Positions 55,291 through 62,026 of a stretch of 64,000 bases of DNA are shown here, piece after piece. The DNA comes from Aliivibrio sp. S3MY1 (GTDB lineage Bacteria; Pseudomonadota; Gammaproteobacteria; Enterobacterales; Vibrionaceae): NCBI RefSeq assembly GCF_028765575.1, contig NZ_JARACO010000009.1, forward strand, positions 62,001 to 126,000, read 5' to 3'. The notes below the pieces were generated by a model. It was not told the origin of the DNA. It made no database searches and was given only the letters and a program-made list of their open reading frames with translations. Made by a program: the position numbers and the translations under genes. How positions within the stretch are numbered: position 1 is the stretch's first letter; every line of letters begins with the position of its first letter.

Positions 55291-55473
55291 ATGTCAAAAA
55301 CAGCTTACAGAGAAAATAAACAGCAGATCTACGGATGTTATCTGACTGATGAAGAATCTGAAATTGTCCTTGCTGCAATTGAAAAAGCAGCACAAAAAAC
55401 AGGTGTTAATAACAATAGAAAAAACAGATTGTCATTAATTGAATTAGCTAAACATTACATTGAAACAGCGTGA
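55291..55473 (+). CDS. Putative anti-CRISPR-associated (Aca) ribbon-helix-helix repressor
   Basis: 60 residues from the ATG at 55291, 1 base after the acr stop, with GAGG in the end of the acr gene as ribosome binding site; a longer frame from 55279 is unlikely. Predicted order is a short strand (QIYGCYLT), a helix (DEESEIVLAAIEKAAQ), a basic turn (NNNRKNR) and a helix (LSLIELAKHYIE). This resembles ribbon-helix-helix repressors. Aca proteins that control acr operons are typically small DNA-binding proteins encoded right after the acr gene. I do not recognise a described Aca family. The twin palindromes upstream are the likely binding sites. The stop overlaps an IS200 remnant. Confidence 0.6.
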   Translation: MSKTAYRENKQQIYGCYLTDEESEIVLAAIEKAAQKTGVNNNRKNRLSLIELAKHYIETA

Positions 55474-55562
55474 GTTATAGATACGGAAGTCATAGCGTAT
55501 ATAGTGTGCATTATCATTTTGTATTTGTAACGAAATATCGATATCAAGTATTAACTGGCTGA
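55470..55562 (+). pseudogene. tnpA: IS200/IS605-type TnpA remnant (N-terminal fragment)
   Basis: A 30-codon frame from a GTG at 55470 to a TGA at 55560 encodes SYRYGSHSVYSVHYHFVFVT followed by KYRYQVLTG. This is the conserved N-terminus of IS200-type Y1 transposases, including the HYH-like metal site segment. The remaining 100 or so residues with the catalytic Tyr are missing. The fragment overlaps the stop of the Aca candidate, so it is a scar of an insertion or recombination and marks the boundary of the anti-CRISPR cassette. No element ends are seen. Confidence 0.85.
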
Positions 55563-55575
55563 ATTTAAAACACTA

Positions 55576-55683
55576 ATGACAGTGACTATCCGTTGTGAAG
55601 CAATTGATGTTGATATTGCGCAATGGCTTGTTGAGTCAGGATTCTCAGAAAATACTCATTCATTGTTTGATTTAGGTAACTAG
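55576..55683 (+). CDS. Small open frame between the IS200 remnant and the winged-helix gene
   Basis: 35 residues (start MTVTIRCEAIDVDIAQ), ending 1 base before the next ATG. Composition looks like real coding sequence, and the stop/start spacing (AGGTAACTAGCATG) suggests it belonged to the operon. It may be the tail of a gene cut by the IS200 event rather than a complete gene. No ribosome binding site is clear before its ATG. Confidence 0.35.
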   Translation: MTVTIRCEAIDVDIAQWLVESGFSENTHSLFDLGN

Positions 55684-55684
55684 C

Positions 55685-55981
55685 ATGAACTCTAGAACCA
55701 AAGAAGCCTATTTTAAGCGCATGTACATTGCCTATCTCATATCGTCGGGTAGAGCTGATACGCAAGCGAAGATTATTGAAGTAACAGGTCTTGGTCAAAG
55801 AACCTTGTATACTTGTATTGAATCACTTGCTGATTATGGAATAGAAATAGTGAAGCAGGGAACCGCAAGAAACCAAAGTTACTCTTTAATTAGTTGGGGA
55901 TTAACCGATCCCAAGCAAATTGCTTTTCAAATAGATGATGTAATTAATTGCGCTGGTTGCACAGCATTGGAGAACACTTAA
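55685..55981 (+). CDS. Winged-helix protein, HTH_43-like (copy 1)
   Basis: 98 residues. Helices Y-F-K-R-M-Y-I-A-Y-L-I, a central A-K-I-I-E-V-T-G-L-G-Q-R-T-L-Y-T helix-turn-helix and a wing ending in Y-S-L-I-S-W-G. It fits, from memory, the Pfam HTH_43 family of small gammaproteobacterial winged-helix proteins (typical end Y-x-I-x-x-W-G-x-x-x). A paralogue is at 62360-62656. AGGT lies 8 bases before the ATG. The following gene begins on its last stop base, so the pair is coupled. Likely DNA-binding regulator; target unknown. Confidence 0.65.
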   Translation: MNSRTKEAYFKRMYIAYLISSGRADTQAKIIEVTGLGQRTLYTCIESLADYGIEIVKQGTARNQSYSLISWGLTDPKQIAFQIDDVINCAGCTALENT

Positions 55982-56301
55982 TGGCTAAGGTATTTGCTGT
56001 AGCTAAAGAGCAAGGAGTTCTAACTCTGTTTGAATGGAGTAGCAAAGCGGCTTTTAGCAAAACAGAATCCTTTATTGATTCCAAGTGGATTTATATTGCG
56101 ACAACGACAGATTATAAAAAGGAAGGTTTATTTAATGAACCAGAAGAGTCAACGGAGAGTAAGCGCTCAATAGTTCCTCACAAATGCTTTCCATCTTTCT
56201 TTGTGAAGCGTACAGAAGACGAGATAGAAGCCCACAATATGCTTTACCGTGCGTTTAAAAGACATTTTAAAAAGGATTCATCGGATGATTTACCTAGTTA
56301 G
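55981..56301 (+). CDS. Small unknown protein in the anti-CRISPR neighbourhood (106 residues)
   Basis: 106 residues from the ATG at 55981, overlapping the preceding stop (TAATG), with GGAG upstream; a frame from 55948 is less plausible. Basic and aromatic residues, no signal peptide or membrane segment, a C-terminal basic helix (LYRAFKRHFKK). No family recognised. Its position downstream of an acr cassette and a small regulator makes it a candidate anti-defence gene. Confidence 0.6.
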   Translation: MAKVFAVAKEQGVLTLFEWSSKAAFSKTESFIDSKWIYIATTTDYKKEGLFNEPEESTESKRSIVPHKCFPSFFVKRTEDEIEAHNMLYRAFKRHFKKDSSDDLPS

Positions 56302-56602
56302 TGCTCATAAGTACCCGAGCTTTTTTACTCCACAGGGCAATCTTGTTGATGTCGTGCTTAGCTATGACACCACAAAATGTAGCTCAACAGTGAATGAGCG
56401 TGGTGAAGTCTCGTGCCGTGAGATAAAAGCGACTACAGCGGTGTGTGATGATATTTGGATGGTTAAGAATGTAGATAGTGCAATAGAGACATTAAATGAT
56501 CATGGGGTGTATCCTTTTAAGACGAAACAAGATGCAAAAAACTTTGCTAAGCATCATGGTCTAGTTGGATTTCGATACTTACCTGTTAAACGCTTAATTT
56601 AA
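56285..56602 (+). CDS. Small unknown protein in the anti-CRISPR neighbourhood (105 residues)
   Basis: 105 residues from the ATG at 56285 (AAGGA upstream), overlapping the preceding gene by 17 bases. Three cysteines (about 33, 45 and 55) and a C-terminal segment K-T-K-Q-D-A-K-N-F-A-K-H-H-G-L are notable. No signal peptide. No family recognised. Translationally coupled to the neighbours. Confidence 0.6.
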   Translation: MIYLVSAHKYPSFFTPQGNLVDVVLSYDTTKCSSTVNERGEVSCREIKATTAVCDDIWMVKNVDSAIETLNDHGVYPFKTKQDAKNFAKHHGLVGFRYLPVKRLI

Positions 56603-56612
56603 GGAATGAATG

Positions 56613-56819
56613 ATGGAAAATAGTATTGCATATCAAGAAGGAAAAAATGCTGCATTAAAAAGAATCGCAATAGAGAACAGTGCGATCATTAAACTTAATG
56701 AAAATTCTCATCGTTATGATGATTTTCTCACAGGTTTTAATAGTGTTAATAATGATGAGTTAGATTGTGGTTGTGATTCTCTTGGAAGTCAGTGCAGTGT
56801 TTGTGACGACGATGAGTGA
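56613..56819 (+). CDS. Small protein with Cys-rich acidic tail
   Basis: 68 residues from the ATG at 56613 (an ATG directly before it, 56610, is in frame; AAGGA at 56601-56605). The N-terminal part resembles a short helix with Y-Q-E-G-K-N-A-A-L-K-R, and the C-terminus has D-C-G-C-D then C-S-V-C, a possible metal site. No family recognised. Last gene of the small-gene run before the RES toxin-antitoxin promoter. Confidence 0.6.
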   Translation: MENSIAYQEGKNAALKRIAIENSAIIKLNENSHRYDDFLTGFNSVNNDELDCGCDSLGSQCSVCDDDE

Positions 56820-56890
56820 TCCATAAGGGTAGATACTCGGTTAACTAATCATTCTATTTTGCTTGTTTTTCTACCACCTTTTTATTTTGC

Positions 56891-56934
56891 GTGTATACTT
56901 GGTATATTAATTTAAGTGTTTACCATCCATACAC
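56891..56934. promoter_or_regulatory. Palindromic operator and promoter of the RES toxin-antitoxin operon
   Basis: GTGTAT-N4-GGTA and TACC-N4-ATACAC are exact inverted copies around one centre (about 56912-56913). The left half overlaps an extended -10 (TGG-TATATT, 56903-56908). The antitoxin ATG follows at 56953 after AAGGAG. Autoregulation by the antitoxin is the usual logic. Confidence 0.65.
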
Positions 56935-56952
56935 ACAGAAAAGGAGTGTTTT

Positions 56953-57849
56953 ATGAATGCGTTATTAGCAGAAACATCAATTGATCAAGATTTGAGTCAT
57001 CATCATAATTTTGAGCAATCTGAAGCTGATACATCATTAATCATGGTCACTAATTTGATTGTTGGTGGTATTGCTCAACATGTTCGTACTGATCATGGGT
57101 ATGTGATTGCTCCAATTCCAAGATATGTCAGAGTAAAAGGGCTACGAGGTAAAGCAAAAGCTAACGAGGAACAAAAAGCAACGGCAGTGAACAATCTTGT
57201 TGGTGCGGTAAATGCATTTTTAAAATTGACTACGGATAATAGCGTTAAAGTCATCGATGAATTAGAAAAAAGTGGCATTGAAGAAATATCTGAGTCTGCA
57301 TTGATTCTTACTCAACGTTTTTTAAAAAAACGAAGCGATTTTATGGCTCATCATAGTCTATTAAATGCGAAAGAGTTTGTTAAGGCGTTAGGTGTAACTG
57401 ATTCTAATCCAAGTCGTTATATGAACCGTATGCGTGAAAACAACATGGTCTTAGCCGTTAAGATTAATGAAAATTATTCATACCCAGCTTTTCAACTCGA
57501 TAAAGAAGCGAGCGTTTATACTGAGCTAGTTCAATCTATCCCAAAACTGTCTAAATATATGTCTGGTTGGGATATTTCGTTTTGGCTAACAGAAATGCAC
57601 ACTATAACGCAGTATATGTCAGTACCCGATTTTGATGTGGTGGAACAAAAGGCAAAAACAATCACATCTCTGGACGATATAGCCGCTTTTATTGATGATA
57701 ATGCGGATTCGTCAGGTGTGGTTTCAGCAACCCCATTATCTTTGTTAGAAGGTGGAGAAACCGACTTATTTGATGAGTTTGTTGATTCTATGATTACTGA
57801 TGAAAAAGAAATTCCGTTAAAAGTAATTTCAGCTTCAACGGAAGGGTAA
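56953..57849 (+). CDS. Antitoxin partner of the RES-domain toxin
   Basis: 298 residues. The C-terminal part (about 205-285) resembles the Xre/MbcA/ParS toxin-binding domain: W-x-x-x-F-W-L, then V-V-S-A-T-P-L-S-L-L-E-G-G-E-T. The region 135-185 contains A-K-E-F-V-K-A-L-G-V-T-D-S-N-P-S-R-Y-M-N, which may be a DNA-binding unit. It is longer than typical MbcA/ParS antitoxins (120-180 residues); its first 130 residues are unassigned. AAGGAG precedes the ATG. It lies 3 bases before the toxin, and a palindrome overlaps the promoter, so autorepression is expected. Confidence 0.75.
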   Translation: MNALLAETSIDQDLSHHHNFEQSEADTSLIMVTNLIVGGIAQHVRTDHGYVIAPIPRYVRVKGLRGKAKANEEQKATAVNNLVGAVNAFLKLTTDNSVKVIDELEKSGIEEISESALILTQRFLKKRSDFMAHHSLLNAKEFVKALGVTDSNPSRYMNRMRENNMVLAVKINENYSYPAFQLDKEASVYTELVQSIPKLSKYMSGWDISFWLTEMHTITQYMSVPDFDVVEQKAKTITSLDDIAAFIDDNADSSGVVSATPLSLLEGGETDLFDEFVDSMITDEKEIPLKVISASTEG

Positions 57850-57852
57850 ACG

Positions 57853-58464
57853 ATGAGCGATGAATTGTACGTTTTACCTGAGTTTTCTCGCTTTTATCGT
57901 ATTCATAGTGAGGTTCGTGACTCGAATGAATTTAACGCTTCAGGAAAAGGTGGTGGTCGCTTTGACCCAATCCGTTTCAGTCGCCAAGATAAGGATTTCG
58001 TTGGAGTGCTTTACATTGCCTCTCATTACATTGATGCGTTTTCAGAAACTATTATGCGAGTTAATGATCAAGGCCTGCATAAGTTCGTGTCAGCAGATAT
58101 AGAATTTAAAAAATTAGCTCAACTTGATTCACAACGCGAACTAGTTTTTTTAGATCTAAACAAAGTCGATGCAATATCAGGGTTATTAGGTAGAGGACAA
58201 CACTCTTATTCTAAGTTACGTCTATTTGCCGAGACAGTGCTTTGTATGCCTAAATACGAGGACATTGATGGCTTTGTATGGGATGGAATTCAACGTGGGA
58301 TCAGTGGACAACGTGTGTTTGTGGTCTTTGGTAAGAATGCCACAAAAAATGATTTTGTTGAGCGTGTTTCAGAGTACCTACTGCATCCAACAGGCATGTT
58401 TAAAGTTCAAGATGCAGCGAGAGCATTAGAGTGTCTTATCCCTAGCAATGTATTTAATAATTAA
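57853..58464 (+). CDS. RES-domain toxin
   Basis: 203 residues. The RES fold is visible from the N-terminal FYRIHS, then F-N-A-S-G-K-G-G-G-R-F-D-P and L-Y-I-A-S-x-Y-I-D-A-F-S-E-T, giving the Arg, Tyr and Glu positions seen in the family. RES toxins degrade NAD+ and stop growth; plasmids use them for maintenance. GGAAGGG precedes the ATG, 3 bases after the antitoxin. The toxin is complete. A serine recombinase fragment begins right at its stop. Confidence 0.85.
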   Translation: MSDELYVLPEFSRFYRIHSEVRDSNEFNASGKGGGRFDPIRFSRQDKDFVGVLYIASHYIDAFSETIMRVNDQGLHKFVSADIEFKKLAQLDSQRELVFLDLNKVDAISGLLGRGQHSYSKLRLFAETVLCMPKYEDIDGFVWDGIQRGISGQRVFVVFGKNATKNDFVERVSEYLLHPTGMFKVQDAARALECLIPSNVFNN

Positions 58465-58655
58465 AGATAGAGAGTATTCGTGAAAATGGTAAGTTTGGTC
58501 GTCCAAAGGGAACAACATTAAGTAGTGATGATTTTCTATCAAAGCATTCTGATATTGTGGCTTGTTTAGAGCATGGGAGCTCTATCAATCAAACGGTAGA
58601 GAGTACAGGTAAAGGACGCTCAACAGTGAAACGTGTAAAAGCCACAATGGAATAA
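58461..58655 (+). pseudogene. Serine recombinase C-terminal fragment
   Basis: An open frame without a start codon begins after an in-frame stop at 58458-58460 and runs to a TAA at 58653-58655. It encodes RENGKFGRPKGTTLS, then K-H-S-D-I-V and SINQTVESTGKGRSTVKRVK, the C-terminal helix-turn-helix of resolvase/invertase-type serine recombinases. The catalytic domain is missing. It overlaps the RES toxin stop, so a recombination event probably joined both. A possible lost resolution function of the plasmid. Confidence 0.8.
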
Positions 58656-58678
58656 GAGGAATAGGGGATTTAGTAAAG

Positions 58679-59071
58679 TTATGTTGCTTTATCTTCTTCT
58701 TCTTTTTTTAGTAGAGCAATTTGTTCTTGAGCCATCGCTTCTATATCGAGCTTACCCGTTTTTACATCTTCAACATACAAAGCCATACGTTTGCGATGTC
58801 CTACTAATTCTGCAATTTTCAAATCTAACCCTTCAATTACAGATTCACCGCTCAATATGACTTGAGTGTTGAGTTCATCTACTGGAGTAATTCTACATGC
58901 CGTTTGTGTATTTAATGATGGACGCTCGTAATCAACTTCGCATGAATGTTGTTCAAAACAACTGTTAAAAAATGGAAATCCAATGCGAATTCCAACCCGT
59001 CGATTAGCTGCTGGAAACTCGCATTCAACTAATGTTTCTTTGCAATTATTCAGATCATTAAATCTACTCAT
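58679..59071 (-). CDS. Unknown protein, single gene
   Basis: 130 residues, no signal peptide or membrane segment. Several cysteines (about residues 10, 17, 38, 44 and 59) in the first half, and a long helix with a charged C-terminus (I-A-L-L-K-K-E-E-E-D). No family recognised. AAAGGAAAT precedes the ATG. Monocistronic, convergent with the recombinase fragment. Confidence 0.6.
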   Translation of the reverse strand: MSRFNDLNNCKETLVECEFPAANRRVGIRIGFPFFNSCFEQHSCEVDYERPSLNTQTACRITPVDELNTQVILSGESVIEGLDLKIAELVGHRKRMALYVEDVKTGKLDIEAMAQEQIALLKKEEEDKAT

Positions 59072-59673
59072 TTTAATATTTCCTTTGCTTAATTTACTGC
59101 ATCAATATATTTAAACGATAGCGATAAAGAAGTTTGGTAACAATAAAGAAAGTCGTTATTTATGCATGGATTTCGTTATTTGTTTTTCAGAAAAATCATT
59201 AATATTTATGCAATATGAATAAAGTTTGAAAAGTCAGTTCGTAGTATAACTAGATAATAAATAACAATTAATATATGGTACGCAGTTCGCATTAATAACA
59301 TTATGTTAAATACTTCACGTAGTAACTTTAGTACATAACCCTTCTATTCATAACTTCTCTAGATATTAAACATAATTGTATTTACCATAAAGTATATAAT
59401 AATCAGTATTCATCCAATACACTTCGTGCATTGAATCATACTGATTATCTCAGAGCTATTGTGATTCATTGCTCATATTTGGGATTTTATAATCCAGAGT
59501 AAATTGCAGAATGATTGGTTACTCTTTTTATTTAACTACCCATTAAGTTTAATTGAGTACTATCTTAGTTATATTGCATTACTGATTCTGCCATTTGCCA
59601 GTTTTTTACGCATGTGTGCTACTGATATTGATTTGATAACGTCAGGCCTATCATTAATATCGGACTGTATAAA
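59072..59673. other. Long non-coding region upstream of hcp
   Basis: About 600 AT-rich bases. I see no convincing gene: a 95-codon hydrophobic frame (59504-59791) overlaps hcp and is rejected. It holds the imperfect hairpin at 59399-59448 and a possible hcp promoter, TTCATT and TATAAT (59488-59493) spaced by 17 bases, with the -10 inside a small GGATT/AATCC palindrome. The hcp leader would then be about 170 bases. No iterons or oriT-like structure could be identified. Confidence 0.5.
59399..59448. repeat. Imperfect long inverted repeat upstream of hcp
   Basis: ATAATCAGTAT (59399-59409) and ATACTGATTAT (59438-59448) are exact inverted copies. Inside, CAAT/ATTG and CAC/GTG can pair around TTC, so an RNA of this sequence could fold into a 50-base hairpin. 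No T-run follows on the plus strand. Terminator, regulatory RNA or recombination site cannot be distinguished. Confidence 0.7.
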
Positions 59674-60162
59674 ATGGCTGTATCTGCTTACTTATCAATT
59701 GAAAGCATCAATAATGGAAAACTGTCTTCTGGCTGCAATACCTGTTTATCAATGGGTAATTCTTATCAGTCAAACCATGAAGATGAAATAACGGTATTAT
59801 CATTTTCGCACTCAGTGGCATATGACAACGGCTCAAAGCATGCACCTGTGCAGATTGTAAAAAAGATAGATAAAAGCTCTCCTGTTCTTTCTCAAGCTTG
59901 TTCTGATGGCGATGAATTAAAGTGTAAGCTTCATTTCTATCGCCCAAATGAAAAAGGTGGCATTGAGTTGTTCTATGAAATTGAGTTAACTGGAGCGCTT
60001 ATACGTTCTTTGGTTACTCATATGCCTCATGTGATCGACTTTAATGGTGATGATATGCAAGAAACCCTTTCTATTTCTTACCGTGATATCCGATGGCGTC
60101 ATGTCGCAGCAAACACGATTGCTTTCTCTTCTTGGTTAAAACCAATTACAGATAAAGAGTAA
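59674..60162 (+). CDS. hcp: Hcp-family type VI secretion tube protein
   Basis: 162 residues, the normal Hcp length. It begins AVSAYLSIESI, then ITVLSFSHSVA, KHAPVQIVKKIDKSSP, LHFYRPNEKGGIELFYEIEL, and ends with SISYRDIRWRH and a W in AFSSWLKP, matching the Hcp beta-barrel strands. Hcp forms the hexameric tube of the T6SS and can carry small effectors. No other T6SS structural gene is in the window, so it is an orphan that must use an apparatus encoded elsewhere. The next gene follows after 14 bases. The ribosome binding site is weak (GGA only). Confidence 0.88.
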   Translation: MAVSAYLSIESINNGKLSSGCNTCLSMGNSYQSNHEDEITVLSFSHSVAYDNGSKHAPVQIVKKIDKSSPVLSQACSDGDELKCKLHFYRPNEKGGIELFYEIELTGALIRSLVTHMPHVIDFNGDDMQETLSISYRDIRWRHVAANTIAFSSWLKPITDKE

Positions 60163-60176
60163 GTAGATTTGTCATT

Positions 60177-60965
60177 ATGAGTATATCTAAAACAGACATG
60201 GATGATGATGAAGTAAACCTTGCGGTCAGAGGCTTATTGCGCCAAGCGAACATGCTTAGTATGAGTCATTTAAAAGATCCCCTACTACAACATCAATTTC
60301 GCTCTGAATATCGTTTTTTAGGAAAATGTCTACTGAGTGATTATGAAGGTGGCGTTCTATCAAAAACGAAGGTTGTTAATTATGTCAGGCAAGAGCGACA
60401 AAGCCTGATAGACCAATCTATTGAGGTAGGTAAATACACCATTGGATTAGTTGCTGGTGTTGGCCAAGTGACTACAGGTTATGGATTGTGTGTCACCTCC
60501 TCTATTTTTTCCTTTGTTGGTGCTTCATGGTGCGTTTCTACTGGCGCACCAATGATGCTGCATGGCGGCAATAATATCTATGAGAACTCATACAACATTA
60601 CGGGAAACATTACTCAAAACTGGAAAAAAAAGTATACTGGCGATTATGGAAGTAATAATAGCTTCTTGAGAAATGGCTATAGAGCTGGCGCTAAACAACT
60701 TGGTTATTCTGATGATGAGGGTGATTTAGCTTATGGTTTGGCTGATATTGCGACAAGCTTTTATGGACTATCCAATTCATTAAAAACGTCAACGGTAAGT
60801 AGCATACCTAACGCTAAGCAGTTTAAATTATATTCATACCATGCAACGGATTATCAAAAAGGCTGGAGAACGATGACTCGTGGAGCATTAACATTTGAAA
60901 TGATGGGCAATAGTATTACGGCTTATGATGCCTTGACTCCGTATTTGAAAGAGAAAGAGAAATGA
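60177..60965 (+). CDS. DUF4225-like putative T6SS effector
   Basis: 262 residues. An N-terminal helical part (1-75) is followed by a hydrophobic, Gly-rich region (about 80-135) with GLVAGVGQVTTGYG and M-M-L-H-G-G-N-N-I-Y-E-N. Then comes a domain with NGYRAGAKQLGYSDDEGDLAYG, F-Y-G-L and K-L-Y-S-Y-H-A-T-D-Y-Q-K-G. This follows, from memory, the DUF4225 family, found next to T6SS and polymorphic toxin genes. The hydrophobic centre suggests action on membranes. It is encoded between hcp and a small membrane protein that overlaps its stop, the usual effector-immunity layout. Toxicity is inference. Confidence 0.7.
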   Translation: MSISKTDMDDDEVNLAVRGLLRQANMLSMSHLKDPLLQHQFRSEYRFLGKCLLSDYEGGVLSKTKVVNYVRQERQSLIDQSIEVGKYTIGLVAGVGQVTTGYGLCVTSSIFSFVGASWCVSTGAPMMLHGGNNIYENSYNITGNITQNWKKKYTGDYGSNNSFLRNGYRAGAKQLGYSDDEGDLAYGLADIATSFYGLSNSLKTSTVSSIPNAKQFKLYSYHATDYQKGWRTMTRGALTFEMMGNSITAYDALTPYLKEKEK

Positions 60966-61258
60966 TGTTATTACTTTACATTGGGATCGGTATTGTTGGT
61001 GTCCTTTTAAGCTTTATGTTTTCTAGACTTTATATTAAAAATCATAACTCTTTGTACTTGATCTTATATGTGGTGGTTTCATGCATCATTTTTGGTTCAC
61101 AGCACTACTCAATTTTCTTTGATCAACGTGTAATGGGTTATTGGTTTATGCGTAGTTTTGAAGGAAGCTTTGAGGTTGATGGAACCGTGAGATTCATTGC
61201 TTTTGTATTTTTAGTGCTTCATGTCTTAACTATTCCGTTTCCAAAATCGAGACCATAG
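60962..61258 (+). CDS. Small membrane protein, candidate immunity protein
   Basis: 98 residues with three to four membrane segments (about 2-21, 30-48, 51-65 and 74-93). The ATGA overlap with the putative effector ensures co-translation. A membrane-located immunity protein fits an effector that acts on the inner membrane. No family recognised. Last gene of the hcp operon; 39 bases separate its stop from the convergent gene. Confidence 0.62.
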   Translation: MMLLLYIGIGIVGVLLSFMFSRLYIKNHNSLYLILYVVVSCIIFGSQHYSIFFDQRVMGYWFMRSFEGSFEVDGTVRFIAFVFLVLHVLTIPFPKSRP

Positions 61259-61297
61259 AGACCACTATAAAATATTAATATTGGTAGTTGTGATGAA

Positions 61298-61492
61298 CTA
61301 GATTATTCTCACATCATATTTTATGCCTGTTTTATTATCCGTGATAATTGAGATCCCATGATTGGGGGAATAAGTGACCGATAGCTCTAAAACAGGATGA
61401 GATAAATGTTCAGCGATTGCTTCAACAACCCCTTGTGCTTTCACTGTTATCTTACTACCGTCTTCACTGCTGCGAATTTCATAATTTATCAC
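61298..61492 (-). CDS. Small unknown protein, second of a two-gene unit
   Basis: 64 residues from a GTG start with AGG 7 bases upstream. Strand-rich, with a helix in the centre (V-V-E-A-I-A-E-H-L). No family recognised. It starts 7 bases after the stop of the 87-residue gene upstream, so they form a pair transcribed toward hcp. A toxin-antitoxin function is conceivable by size but unsupported. Confidence 0.5.
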   Translation of the reverse strand: MINYEIRSSEDGSKITVKAQGVVEAIAEHLSHPVLELSVTYSPNHGISIITDNKTGIKYDVRII

Positions 61493-61499
61493 GCTATAC

Positions 61500-61763
61500 C
61501 TAACCTCTTTTTGTTTTTTTAAACTCTTTTATTATTTCAATTTCAGTCGTAACAGTTCTTTTTATTCGAACTAACCGCAAGGGCTTCCCATGACTATTAT
61601 GAGCGGATTCAATGTCACTCAAAATATGAGTCAATTGCTCTGCACTCGTAGATTCAAGAGGATACTGCATAATATCTGACCACAGCTTCTTTCTTGGTTT
61701 TTCTAAAAATTGCTCTTCGAAATACTTTCCTGAAGAAATAGAATTGGTGGGATTACGCGCCAT
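61500..61763 (-). CDS. Small basic unknown protein
   Basis: 87 residues, basic C-terminus (E-F-K-K-T-K-R-G), AAGGAG nine bases before the ATG, a very good ribosome binding site. No family recognised. Pairs with the 64-residue gene. The region upstream to 62027 is divergent and AT-rich. Confidence 0.58.
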   Translation of the reverse strand: MARNPTNSISSGKYFEEQFLEKPRKKLWSDIMQYPLESTSAEQLTHILSDIESAHNSHGKPLRLVRIKRTVTTEIEIIKEFKKTKRG

Positions 61764-61985
61764 TATTTATCACTCCTTGATAAATGAAAACTTCAAATAA
61801 ATTACAACGTTACTCCAGCGCTTTCAAGGGCATTGTTTGTTATTTGGCCGCATCAATGAAGCTTATATTTAATCTTAAATAGCAGATTTGTTTTTTAGAA
61901 AAATGAATGACTTCTTATTGTGAGCTAATTAACGGAATTAAGACACGCAATAACTTTCACCACGTCAACTATGTGTTAATCTTTA

Positions 61986-62000
61986 TTTAATATGGTTAAG
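61986..62000 (+). promoter_or_regulatory. Candidate promoter of the 62027-62886 operon
   Basis: TTTAAT is followed by ATGG and TTAAG, close to the TATAAT-ATGG-TTACA element seen before the dotA and dotD operons. It lies 27 bases before the ATG at 62027. No clear -35. Confidence 0.4.
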
Positions 62001-62026
62001 TAAGGTTTTTATAAACAGGATTGATT

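Noticed and set aside
59399-59448. Integron attC site
   Set aside because: The hairpin lacks the usual core-site sequences at its ends, and no integrase gene is near.
59449-59673. Sigma-54 promoter before hcp
   Set aside because: No GG-N10-GC arrangement with the usual flanks was found on the plus strand.
59504-59791. Hydrophobic 95-codon frame before hcp
   Set aside because: It overlaps the well-supported hcp start in another frame and has no family match; probably an AT-rich shadow.
61784-61882. 32-codon plus-strand frame
   Set aside because: No ribosome binding site and no recognisable composition; lies in the leader of divergent genes.
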